NCBI GenBank assembly: GCA_910588315.1
Contig: CAJUQF010000040.1
Location: 1-16,325, forward strand
Length of the DNA stretch: 16,325 nt
Direction of reading: 5' to 3'
Source of the DNA: an uncultured Christensenellaceae bacterium
GTDB lineage: Bacteria > Bacillota > Clostridia > Christensenellales > Pumilibacteraceae
In this document: one piece after another, positions 7,212-13,710 of the stretch
How the letters are laid out: each line of letters begins with the position of its first letter
Numbering within the stretch: the stretch's first letter is position 1
Notes under the pieces: model-generated
Databases searched by the model: none
Told to the model about the DNA's origin: nothing
The model's input: only the letters and a program-made list of their open reading frames with translations
Position numbers and translations under genes: made by a program

Positions 7212-8864
7212 TTACATTTTCTCGGGCGCGTCGAGCAACACCAACCCCAATCCGTATTTAAGCGTTTCCGCGACACGGGCGGTGAGGAACAGGCGTGCTT
7301 TTTCCACTTTTCCGCCGCACATGATCCTGTCGGCGTTATAAAATCTGTTGAACGCCTGACATATCTTTACGAGTCTGCGCGATACGATGGACGGCTCGTA
7401 TTTCACCGCTGCGGAATATACTACGTCGTCGAAATCGCCGATGAGTTTTACCACGTCGTACGCTTCGTCGCTCGTAAGCGCAGAGTGATCTATATCGCTT
7501 GTTTTTTTATAGCCGGCTTTGGCAAGAACGGACTTGCACCGCGCATATGTGTATTGCACGTACGGACCGGTCTCGCCGTCGAAGTTGAGCGCGTCGGCAA
7601 GCGAAAAATTCTTGTCTTTTAGTCTGCCGTCGTACAGCGCGTCGAAAACCACGGCGCCTACTCCCACGGATTCCGCAACGCCTTGTCTGTTTTCGAGCGA
7701 AGGATTGCGTTCCGCGATTATCGACGCGGCTTTTTCCACCGCTGCGTCGAGTACGTCGCTCAAATATAAAACGTTGCCGCGCCGCGTAGAAAGCGCCATG
7801 CCCTCGACGGACACCATGCCGTAGCTGACATGCACCATGTCGGCGGCGAACGGCGCGCCGAGCAGTTCCAAAACCTTGAAAAGCTGTTTGAAGTGCAGCG
7901 CCTGATGGCTCGCCACAACATACAGACATTTATCGAAATCGTAATTCTCTTTGCGATAGTACGCCGCCGCAAGATCGCGCGCTATATACAGCGACGCGCC
8001 GTCGCTGCGCCTGATGATCGCCGGCGGCATATCGTTATCGAGTTCCACTATCTCCGCGCCGTCGCTTATTTTAAGCAGGTTTTTCGCCTTGAGTTTTTTC
8101 TCGACGCCGCACACTTTGTCGACGTAAAAACTCTCGCCGAGATAGCTGTCGAACTCGATGTTCAGTCTGTTATAAACTTTTTTTGCCTGTTCGAGCGTTA
8201 TCGCCTTGAACTTTTCGAAAAGTCCTACCGCGTACGGATCGCCGCCTTCTATCTTCTTCGACCACTCGCGCGCCTCGTCGGCGACCGCAGGATCGGTCTC
8301 GGACTCGTTGTGATAGCGCACGTAAAGCTCGAGCAGTTCGTCCAGCCCGCGCTCGTCGAGACGCGTTTCGTCGCCCCAACGCCGATACGCCGAGATAAGT
8401 CCGCCGAACTGCGTGCCGTGATCGCCCAAATGGTTTATACCCACCGCGTTCGCGCCGAGCGCTTTGTAAATATTATACAGCGCGCCGCCGATGACGGTCG
8501 TCATGAGATGCCCGATATGGAAAGGCTTTGCGATATTCACCGACGAATAGTCGATACACACGGTTTTGCCGGCAAGCGGTTTGCTCGTTCCGAGCGCGTG
8601 CGAGAACGTTTCGCGAACGTATGCCTCGCGCTCGATAGTGAAATTGATATAACCGTTGAGCGCCTCCACCTTCATGCCCGGCGCTTTTATCGCCGCAGCG
8701 GCGTCCGAGGCGATCATCGCGGGACTTTTGCGCAAAATCTTTGCGAACTTAAAGCACGGGATGCAATAATCGCAAAACGTTTCGGACGGCGCAATGTCCG
8801 CGACTTCTAGCCCTTGCAAAACTTCTTTTGCGGCATCGTATATCAGATCCTTATAATTTAACAT
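7212..8864 (-). CDS. argS: Arginyl-tRNA synthetase
   Basis: 550 residues, ATG 8864 with AGGTG (8870-8874) upstream, stop TAA. The enzyme charges tRNA-Arg with arginine using ATP in the cytosol. It has the N-terminal additional domain (1-~95), then a class I Rossmann core with the HIGH signature at 116-119 in SSVNIAKPFHIGHL. The KMSKS-type loop appears as MALSTRRGNVLYLSDVL near residues 353-370, the form usual for ArgRS, which often lacks the canonical second lysine. Next come LNFDGETGPYVQYTYARC and the DALR anticodon-binding helical domain, which ends in the family-typical LLDAPEKM. Length is normal for the family. It lies alone on the minus strand, between a repeat-rich gap upstream and a repeat copy plus terminator downstream. 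No T-box signature was found in its leader. Confidence 0.97.
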   Translation of the reverse strand: MLNYKDLIYDAAKEVLQGLEVADIAPSETFCDYCIPCFKFAKILRKSPAMIASDAAAAIKAPGMKVEALNGYINFTIEREAYVRETFSHALGTSKPLAGKTVCIDYSSVNIAKPFHIGHLMTTVIGGALYNIYKALGANAVGINHLGDHGTQFGGLISAYRRWGDETRLDERGLDELLELYVRYHNESETDPAVADEAREWSKKIEGGDPYAVGLFEKFKAITLEQAKKVYNRLNIEFDSYLGESFYVDKVCGVEKKLKAKNLLKISDGAEIVELDNDMPPAIIRRSDGASLYIARDLAAAYYRKENYDFDKCLYVVASHQALHFKQLFKVLELLGAPFAADMVHVSYGMVSVEGMALSTRRGNVLYLSDVLDAAVEKAASIIAERNPSLENRQGVAESVGVGAVVFDALYDGRLKDKNFSLADALNFDGETGPYVQYTYARCKSVLAKAGYKKTSDIDHSALTSDEAYDVVKLIGDFDDVVYSAAVKYEPSIVSRRLVKICQAFNRFYNADRIMCGGKVEKARLFLTARVAETLKYGLGLVLLDAPEKM

Positions 8865-8939
8865 ATGTACACCTATGAAAACGACAACCGTCGTGCGGTT
8901 TGTATATTTATATTGTTACGCTTTTATATTGCGTACTTC
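8865..8939 (-). other. argS leader
   Basis: This AT-rich stretch should contain the argS start of transcription. There are two TATAAA-like stretches on the minus strand (around 8910-8935) but no convincing -35 box, so no promoter is called. ACAACCG (8884-8890) and CGGTTTGT (8896-8903) can form a small hairpin with one bulged base about 20 nt before the start codon. Confidence 0.3.
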
Positions 8940-9017
8940 GTAGGGCAGGCAGACCGTCTGCCGTTTCCTTAATTATTGTTTTGTCATAAGCGGAGGACAT
9001 GGGTCTGCCCTCCCTAC
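8940..9017. repeat. Palindromic (REP/MITE-like) intergenic element
   Basis: GTAGGGCAGGCAGACC (8940-8955) and GGTCTGCCCTCCCTAC (9002-9017) are inverted arms with 14 of 16 positions matching, separated by 46 bases. Arms of this GTAGGG...GCAGACC kind are common in small non-autonomous intergenic elements of bacteria; assignment to a named family would need a search. There is no coding content. Confidence 0.55.
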
Positions 9018-9046
9018 ACACGGTGGTTTGGGTTTGCCCCCCGGCT

Positions 9047-9080
9047 TGTCATTTCGACCGGAGCGTAAGCGAAGGAGAAA
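9047..9080. repeat. Short REP-like element containing TGTCATTTCGACCG
   Basis: The sequence TGTCATTTCGACCG followed by GAGCGTAAGCGAAGGAGAAA matches a very common type of bacterial intergenic repeat (TTTCGACCGGAGCG...AGCGGAG(T)GGAGAAA). I recognise it from memory, not from a search. It lies between the palindrome and the tandem repeat copies, making this gap a repeat nest. Confidence 0.45.
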
Positions 9081-9107
9081 ACTTTATTGCGATCGTCGTT
9101 TATCTGC

Positions 9108-9240
9108 GGATCGCCTTGCAAGAGCAACCAAGTCTCGGCGACGTAGACGCGGCACAAACTGGCATCAGTCGGCAGGTCGCCGAAGGACGTGTAGAACCAC
9201 CTACACAACCGAGACGACTTGCCGTACGTAGTCCGTACTG
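9108..9240. repeat. Tandem intergenic repeat, copy A
   Basis: It begins GGATCGCCTTGCAA and is repeated 134 bases later as copy B with high identity. It contains the hairpin GTGTAG-AACCAC-CTACAC (9189-9206), enclosed by a longer-range pair GTCTCGG (9133-9139) and CCGAGAC (9209-9215). It lacks the GTATAC end that copies B and C have. Confidence 0.75.
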
Positions 9241-9241
9241 T

Positions 9242-9395
9242 GGATCGCCTTGCAAAAGCGACCAAGCCTCGGCGACGCAGACGCGGCGCAGACGGGCAAC
9301 AGGCGGCAGGTCGCCAAAGGGCGTGTAGAACCACCTACACAACCGAGACGACTGCCGTACGTAGCCCGTATCCGTCCGATGTATACGTCGCCGAG
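9242..9395. repeat. Tandem intergenic repeat, copy B, directly after the ychF stop
   Basis: It starts GGATCGCCTTGCAA like copy A, with hairpin GTGTAG-AACCAC-CTACAC at 9323-9340. Its end (to 9395) resembles copy C and lies three bases from the ychF stop codon (9399-9401). On the minus strand, copies B and C therefore both begin right at the 3' end of a gene. Confidence 0.75.
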
Positions 9396-9398
9396 AGG

Positions 9399-10490
9399 CT
9401 ATACGTTGAATTTGAACTCTACCACATCCCCGTCTTTCATGACGTAATCCTTGCCTTCGCTGCGCAGCTTACCTGCGGCTTTGGCGGCGACGAGCGACCC
9501 GCATTCGACGAGATCGTCGTAGGAAACTATCTCGGCGCGGATAAACCCGCGTTCGAAATCGGAATGTATCTTGCCTGCGGCTTTGGGCGCCGTCGTACCC
9601 TTCTCGATCGTCCAGGCACGCGTTTCCTTCTCTCCGGCAGTCAGATAGCTCATAAGCCCCAATAGTTCGTAACCGGAAGTAATGACGCGCTCAAGTCCCG
9701 ATTTTGTCAAGCCCAATGCGTCGAGATACTCCGCGCGCTCGTCTTTGGGCAACTGCGAAATCTCGTTTTCGACCTTGGCGCAGATATCTATGACCGCGGC
9801 GTTATCCGCTTTCGCATACTCTCTTACGGCGGCGACATACTTGTTTTCCGCCGCGCCGATATCGTCCTCGGAAATATTGGCGCAGTATATTATAGGCTTG
9901 GTCGAAAGCAGGAACTGCCCGTCTACCGTCGCAAGCGTTTCTGCGTCGAGTCCAAGAGTCCTGAGCGACTTGCCCGAATTTATGCACTCCGTCATCTTGT
10001 TCAAAAGCGCGAGCGCATCCGCCGCTTTCGGATCACCGCTTTTGACGATCTTTTCAAACCGCGCGCGGCGTTTTTCTATGCTCTCGAGATCGGCGAGCAT
10101 AAGCTCGGTATTTATTATATCAGCATCGCGCACCGGATCGACCGTATCCGACACGTTGATGATATTGGGATCGTCGAAACAGCGCACCACTTCGATTATT
10201 GCATCGACTTCGCGTATGTGCGACAAGAACTTATTGCCGAGACCCTCGCCGTGCGACGCGCCCTTGACAAGTCCGGCGATATCGACAAACTCGATCACTG
10301 CCGGCACGACCTTTTTGGATGCGAACATCTTTTCGAGTACGGTAAGACGCTCGTCCGGCACCGCGACTACTCCCACGTTCGGTTCGATCGTGCAGAACGG
10401 ATAATTGGCGCACTCTGCACCGGCTTCCGTTATCGCATTGAACAGCGTACTCTTGCCGACATTGGGCAAGCCCACAACACCTATCTTCAT
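9399..10490 (-). CDS. ychF: Ribosome-binding ATPase YchF (Obg-family P-loop protein)
   Basis: 363 residues. The start is ATG 10490, six bases after GGAG (10496-10499). An in-frame GTG at 10496 overlaps that ribosome binding site and is not used. The protein begins MKIGVVGLPNVGKSTLFN, with P-loop G7-S14, then FVDIAGLVKGASHGEGLGN (G3/switch II region). NISE replaces the NKxD of true GTPases, the hallmark of YchF, which prefers ATP. A coiled-coil middle part follows, and a C-terminal TGS domain ends DGDVVEFKFNV, exactly as in the family. YchF binds ribosomes and affects translation and stress responses. The stop is TAG right after the conserved end, which shows that TAG is a true stop in this genome. 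It has its own promoter and leader hairpin. Confidence 0.97.
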   Translation of the reverse strand: MKIGVVGLPNVGKSTLFNAITEAGAECANYPFCTIEPNVGVVAVPDERLTVLEKMFASKKVVPAVIEFVDIAGLVKGASHGEGLGNKFLSHIREVDAIIEVVRCFDDPNIINVSDTVDPVRDADIINTELMLADLESIEKRRARFEKIVKSGDPKAADALALLNKMTECINSGKSLRTLGLDAETLATVDGQFLLSTKPIIYCANISEDDIGAAENKYVAAVREYAKADNAAVIDICAKVENEISQLPKDERAEYLDALGLTKSGLERVITSGYELLGLMSYLTAGEKETRAWTIEKGTTAPKAAGKIHSDFERGFIRAEIVSYDDLVECGSLVAAKAAGKLRSEGKDYVMKDGDVVEFKFNV

Positions 10491-10510
10491 AATCACTCCG
10501 TAAAGTTATT

Positions 10511-10543
10511 TAAAACAAACCCGCGGCAACGTCTTGCCACGCG
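10511..10543 (-). terminator. Hairpin with U-rich tail in the ychF leader
   Basis: On the minus strand, CGCGTGGCAA (10534-10543) pairs with TTGCCGCG (10522-10529) around GACG, with a two-base bulge. It is followed by GGG and the T-rich TTTGTTTT. It lies between the predicted start near 10550 and the ychF ATG, so it is either a leader attenuator of ychF or the end point of readthrough from rsmI. Confidence 0.45.
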
Positions 10544-10556
10544 TAAACCGAATTAT

Positions 10557-10585
10557 ATTTTACTATAAACAACGTTCCATGTCAA
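10557..10585 (-). promoter_or_regulatory. Consensus sigma-A promoter of ychF
   Basis: On the minus strand, TTGACA (10580-10585, a perfect -35), 17-base spacer, TAAAAT (10557-10562). The start is predicted near 10550. The first four bases of the -35 box (TTGA) are the outer end of the inverted-repeat element 10582-10864; CA comes from the flanking sequence. Confidence 0.8.
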
Positions 10586-10864
10586 GTTAAGTTGAAGCAA
10601 ATAATCCGAACACGGTTTCAGCGGCATATAAGCGGTGCATCGCAGCGTCAAAGCCGCTTGTACGTACCCCAAGTACGCCCTTCGCGGCTTTTCCTTGCAC
10701 TACTTGCTTCTCTGAAACTGCTTGCATCTGTGGGTGATAAATTTTACCGCAAGACAAGGCAAACGAGCAAAATTGTACCCTCTGTGGTACTGTGAGCGAG
10801 TTTAAGCAGTATTGCGGCAAAAGATCCGTCCACAGACGTGTTCGGGTCATTTTGCTTAACTTGA
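10582..10864. mobile_element. MITE-like element with terminal inverted repeats and near-complete three-way-junction fold
   Basis: The ends are TCAAGTTAAG (10582-10591) and CTTAACTTGA (10855-10864); the arms continue with CAAA/TTTG and CCGAACACG (10606-10614)/CGTGTTCGG (10837-10845), giving terminal repeats of 33 and 28 bases. The inside folds into two long arms. Arm one has GTTTCAG/CTGAAAC (10615-10621, 10712-10718), AAGC/GCTT, GTGCA/TGCAC, AAAGCCGC/GCGGCTTT (10650-10657, 10684-10691) and CGTAC/GTACG. Arm two has TCTGTGG/CCACAGA (10727-10733, 10830-10836), TTTTACCGCAA/TTGCGGCAAAA (10742-10752, 10812-10822; 10 of 11 paired) and GTACC/GGTAC (10775-10790). The arms abut the terminal stem with almost no unpaired bases. 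No transposase and no clear target duplication are seen. An overlapping 96-codon minus-strand frame is judged spurious. It could be a non-autonomous transposable element, a structured RNA, or both. Confidence 0.65.
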
Positions 10865-10873
10865 GCAGACCGC

Positions 10874-11686
10874 TCATTCGTCTTTTCGCTCTTTCATGGC
10901 GACGGCTGTCTTATATACTTCGCTTTTGGGCATGCGCCGCTCGGCGGCGACCTTTTTTACCGCGGTCTTAACATCGTCGCCCGACTCGATGAATCGCATC
11001 AAGTGCCGTTCCACAGTCAAGCCCGAAAAATCGGGTTTTGCCCCTTCTATCACTATTGCGAACTCGCCCTTTTTAACAATGTCCATCGACTCGCCGAGTA
11101 CGCCGCGCGTTACGGCCTCGAACATTTTGGTAAGTTCTCTGCACACCGCTACCTTGCGCGGTCCAAACGCTTCGAACAAGAACGCCAGATCTTTGTCTAT
11201 ATCATGCACGGCGCTGTAAAATACGAGCGTGCCGGGTACCGACTTGTACGGTTCCACGAACCGAATCCTGTCGATATTCTTCTCGGGCAAAAACCCGAGC
11301 AATGTAAACGTCCGCGTATCCATGCCGGACAGTGCGACCGCATTGACAGCCGCGCACGCGCCGCTTACTACAGTGTACTCGATGCCGCGCTCGATCGCCG
11401 CGTCGAGCAAAACATGCCCGGGATCGGATATCATGGGCATGCCGGCGTCGGAAACCACGGCGACGTTTTTGCCGTCGAGCAGCATGTCGATTATCCCGCC
11501 GGTCGAACTTTTCTCGTTGAATTTATGATAGGCGATCATGCGCGTTTCGATATCGTACTTAGATAAGAGTATCGCAGTGTGCCGCGTGTCCTCGGCGGCT
11601 ATCACGTCGACCGACTTCAATACTTCTATCGCGCGCAACGTTATCTCGTCGAGATTGCCTATGGGAGTCGCCACAAAATACAGCAT
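10874..11686 (-). CDS. rsmI: 16S rRNA (cytidine1402-2'-O)-methyltransferase RsmI
   Basis: 270 residues, ATG 11686 seven bases after AAGGAGAG, stop TGA. The enzyme methylates the ribose of C1402 in the decoding centre of 16S rRNA with S-adenosylmethionine. The tetrapyrrole-methylase fold is recognisable: LYFVATPIGNLDEITLRA at the start, AAEDTRHT at ~35-42, VSDAGMPMISDPG near 80-92, VVSGACAAVNAVALSGM near 108-124 (the family usually has PGPSA here, so the loop is slightly divergent), and LLGFLPEK. The C-terminal helical part (DVKTAVKKVAAERRMPKSEV) is as in the family. It is the last gene of the MATE-tilS-trmN6-rsmI operon, 19 bases after trmN6. Its stop lies nine bases from the inverted-repeat element. 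Confidence 0.95.
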   Translation of the reverse strand: MLYFVATPIGNLDEITLRAIEVLKSVDVIAAEDTRHTAILLSKYDIETRMIAYHKFNEKSSTGGIIDMLLDGKNVAVVSDAGMPMISDPGHVLLDAAIERGIEYTVVSGACAAVNAVALSGMDTRTFTLLGFLPEKNIDRIRFVEPYKSVPGTLVFYSAVHDIDKDLAFLFEAFGPRKVAVCRELTKMFEAVTRGVLGESMDIVKKGEFAIVIEGAKPDFSGLTVERHLMRFIESGDDVKTAVKKVAAERRMPKSEVYKTAVAMKERKDE

Positions 11687-11705
11687 AAATTCTCTCCTTA
11701 CAATT

Positions 11706-12374
11706 CTACTTCGTTCCGACGCGAACGGTCATACCCGGTTTGCCGCCGCGTACCGCTCTCAGCATAAACGTCTTGCCGTTACCGTTTATGACAAGTTCTT
11801 TGGGCATCAAACCGCCGTCGCGGCACAGGCAAAGTATTTCGTCGAGTCTACTCGACGTATGCACCAAGTATAACGTCCCGTGTTGTTTTAACAATCTGCC
11901 TGCCGCGTCGACTACGTCTGCCGCCGTCACCGTCGATTCCATATCCGCTTGCGGAAACGCCCCGGCTTTACTCCCCGCTTTAAAGTACGGCGGATTGCAT
12001 ACGACAAAGTCGTAACCGTCGCGGCAGAGCGAATTTAACTCTCTTATATCGGCGTTTATAAATTCGACTCTATCGAGCCCGTTAAGCTCGCACGAACGCA
12101 CGCTCATGTCGCAAAGTTTTTCATCTATCTCCGCACCAATCACGGCGCAACCGCGCTCGATCGCAAGCATAATTCCTATTATGCCGCAACCCGAACACAG
12201 TTCGAAAACTTTATCGCCGCAACCGATTTTTTCCGAGGCGAAATGCGCAAGCGCCACCGCGTCCGCACCGAACCTATAACACGACTTGCTTTGAATGATA
12301 TAATACCCGTCGCCGAGCGGCTCGGCTTTTTCGTCGACGCATAAAGCAACGTTGCGGCCATTAAACTCTACCAT
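11706..12374 (-). CDS. trmN6: tRNA1(Val) (adenine37-N6)-methyltransferase-like protein (YfiC/TrmN6 family)
   Basis: 222 residues, ATG 12374 overlapping the end of tilS by seven bases, stop TAG. This is a class I SAM-dependent methyltransferase of the COG4123 type. YIIQSKSCYRFGADAVALAH is the family's substrate-proximal opening. VFELCSGCGIIGIMLA (~57-71) is SAM motif I, AEIDEK (81-86) the acidic motif II loop, and NPPY (127-130) the catalytic motif of N6-adenine methylases. The predicted reaction is N6-methylation of A37 in a tRNA; in Firmicutes the exact tRNA target is less certain than in Escherichia coli. It is translationally coupled to tilS and followed after 19 bases by rsmI, which fits an RNA-modification operon. 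Confidence 0.87.
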   Translation of the reverse strand: MVEFNGRNVALCVDEKAEPLGDGYYIIQSKSCYRFGADAVALAHFASEKIGCGDKVFELCSGCGIIGIMLAIERGCAVIGAEIDEKLCDMSVRSCELNGLDRVEFINADIRELNSLCRDGYDFVVCNPPYFKAGSKAGAFPQADMESTVTAADVVDAAGRLLKQHGTLYLVHTSSRLDEILCLCRDGGLMPKELVINGNGKTFMLRAVRGGKPGMTVRVGTK

Positions 12375-13693
12375 CGCAATTTCACCGCCGCTTTATTTAC
12401 GGTATCGTCGTTCACCTTGACGCTGTCGGCAATTTGCACGCCGACAACGACAAGTACTTCGCTGCCGCGGCATATAAGCGGCACGCGGTCTCTCAGCCGT
12501 TTTTCGATCTTACTGTCTATAAAGAACCGCTTGAGCTTTTTACGAACGCCGCCGAACGGCGTAAACACATCGCCGTCCCGTCTGAATCTCAGCGTCGCGC
12601 CGGAAAGTTTATCTAAATCCACAACCCCGCCTTTCACATCGCTCGGCGAACATTCAGTTCTTTCTATATCGACCGCAAGTCCGTCTATGAAGTTTGCGCC
12701 GAGTTTGATCGGTATCTCAACCTCGCATTTGAGCCTTTCGAGATAGATCGCAATGCCGTCGTACTCGCGCACGGCTTTGATACCGCCAGATAATTCCACA
12801 ACTGCGCCCATGCGCATATGTGCAAGCTTTACCACACGGCATATTTGCTCACGCGTTATATCCACCGTCGAGAAATGCTCGAGCGCGCGCCGCACGTATC
12901 TTGCTCCGAGCGGCGATGTGAGCGCGAAAAGATCGATCTTTACCGCGCCGCGATCAAGTGAAATACGGTTTAAATCGAGTGCGTCGTCGAGCGCACGGCA
13001 TACCGACTTACACTCGCCCGCAAGCTCGTTTATAGCCTTTACAGCGCCTGCATACCGCTGTTCGACAAGCGGCATAACTTTAAGCCTTATAAAATTTCGA
13101 TCCGCGTCGGTCAGAAAATTTGTCTCGTCGGTGACGTACTCCAAGCCGTACTCGCGCACGAATGCGTCGAGTTCCGACGGATATACGTTAAGCAGCGGAC
13201 GCAATATGCGCGTGTTCTCATTTGCCGCCGCTATGCCGCACAGCCCGTCTACGCCTGCGCCGCGAAACAAGTGCATAAGCACGGTCTCGGCATTGTCGAG
13301 CGCGTGGTGCGCAGTCAGGACATACTCCGCCCTGCCCGACTTTATAACGTCGCCGAATACTTCGTAACGCAAAGTACGCGCCGCCTGCTCGACGGTCTCG
13401 CCGTCCGTATCGCTCTTGCTCCTGACGTCAACGCCGAAACATAAAAGCTCCACGCCGAGCGACGCACACAACGTTTTTACGAACCGTTCGTCGCGGTCGG
13501 CGCTATCGCGCAAACGATGATTGATATGCACCGCAACTATGTTCTGTTTGTCCGTACAATGCAAAACCGCGTGCAGCAAGCACACGGAATCGCGCCCGCC
13601 GGACAAACCGACGGCAAGTTTTTTATCTTTATAAGCGGCAAGAGCGCCGCTCGTTTTTTCGATAACGCCGTTCACACGAACAGTATAGCGCAT
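12368..13693 (-). CDS. tilS: tRNA(Ile)-lysidine synthetase
   Basis: 441 residues, ATG 13693, stop TAG. TilS attaches lysine to C34 of tRNA-Ile (CAU), changing both its codon reading and its charging; it is normally essential. The N-terminal PP-loop ATPase has the signature SGGRDS at 31-36. It continues with VAVHINHRLRDSADRDERFV and TAHHALDNAETVLMHLFRGA, both typical of the family. LRPLLNVYPSELDAFVREYG and DETNFLTDADRNFIRLKVMP follow, then a C-terminal TilS_C-like part (GDVFTPFGGVRKKLKRFFID). The ribosome binding site is weak, but the start lies only 17 bases after the MATE stop, so coupling is likely. It overlaps trmN6 by seven bases. Confidence 0.95.
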   Translation of the reverse strand: MRYTVRVNGVIEKTSGALAAYKDKKLAVGLSGGRDSVCLLHAVLHCTDKQNIVAVHINHRLRDSADRDERFVKTLCASLGVELLCFGVDVRSKSDTDGETVEQAARTLRYEVFGDVIKSGRAEYVLTAHHALDNAETVLMHLFRGAGVDGLCGIAAANENTRILRPLLNVYPSELDAFVREYGLEYVTDETNFLTDADRNFIRLKVMPLVEQRYAGAVKAINELAGECKSVCRALDDALDLNRISLDRGAVKIDLFALTSPLGARYVRRALEHFSTVDITREQICRVVKLAHMRMGAVVELSGGIKAVREYDGIAIYLERLKCEVEIPIKLGANFIDGLAVDIERTECSPSDVKGGVVDLDKLSGATLRFRRDGDVFTPFGGVRKKLKRFFIDSKIEKRLRDRVPLICRGSEVLVVVGVQIADSVKVNDDTVNKAAVKLRW

Positions 13694-13710
13694 TTACATC
13701 GATATGTCAA

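Noticed and set aside
7830..8810. 326-codon plus-strand frame opposite argS
   Set aside because: Antisense shadow of a clear ArgRS gene; composition biased to Arg and no recognisable domain.
8865..8939. T-box riboswitch upstream of argS
   Set aside because: No T-box consensus sequence or specifier/antiterminator arrangement is seen; the leader is short and followed by unrelated repeats.
9014..9334. Minus- and plus-strand frames of 65-148 codons between argS and ychF
   Set aside because: They are translations of the tandem and palindromic repeats; the same repeat is open in several frames at once and no start signals are present.
9108..9395. CRISPR array
   Set aside because: There are only two tandem units of about 134 bases, with no short regular repeats and spacers and no cas genes.
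10587..10877. 96-codon minus-strand frame across the inverted-repeat element
   Set aside because: It begins inside the last codons of rsmI and runs through the palindromic element. The constraint there is explained by base pairing; no ribosome binding site or family match is seen.
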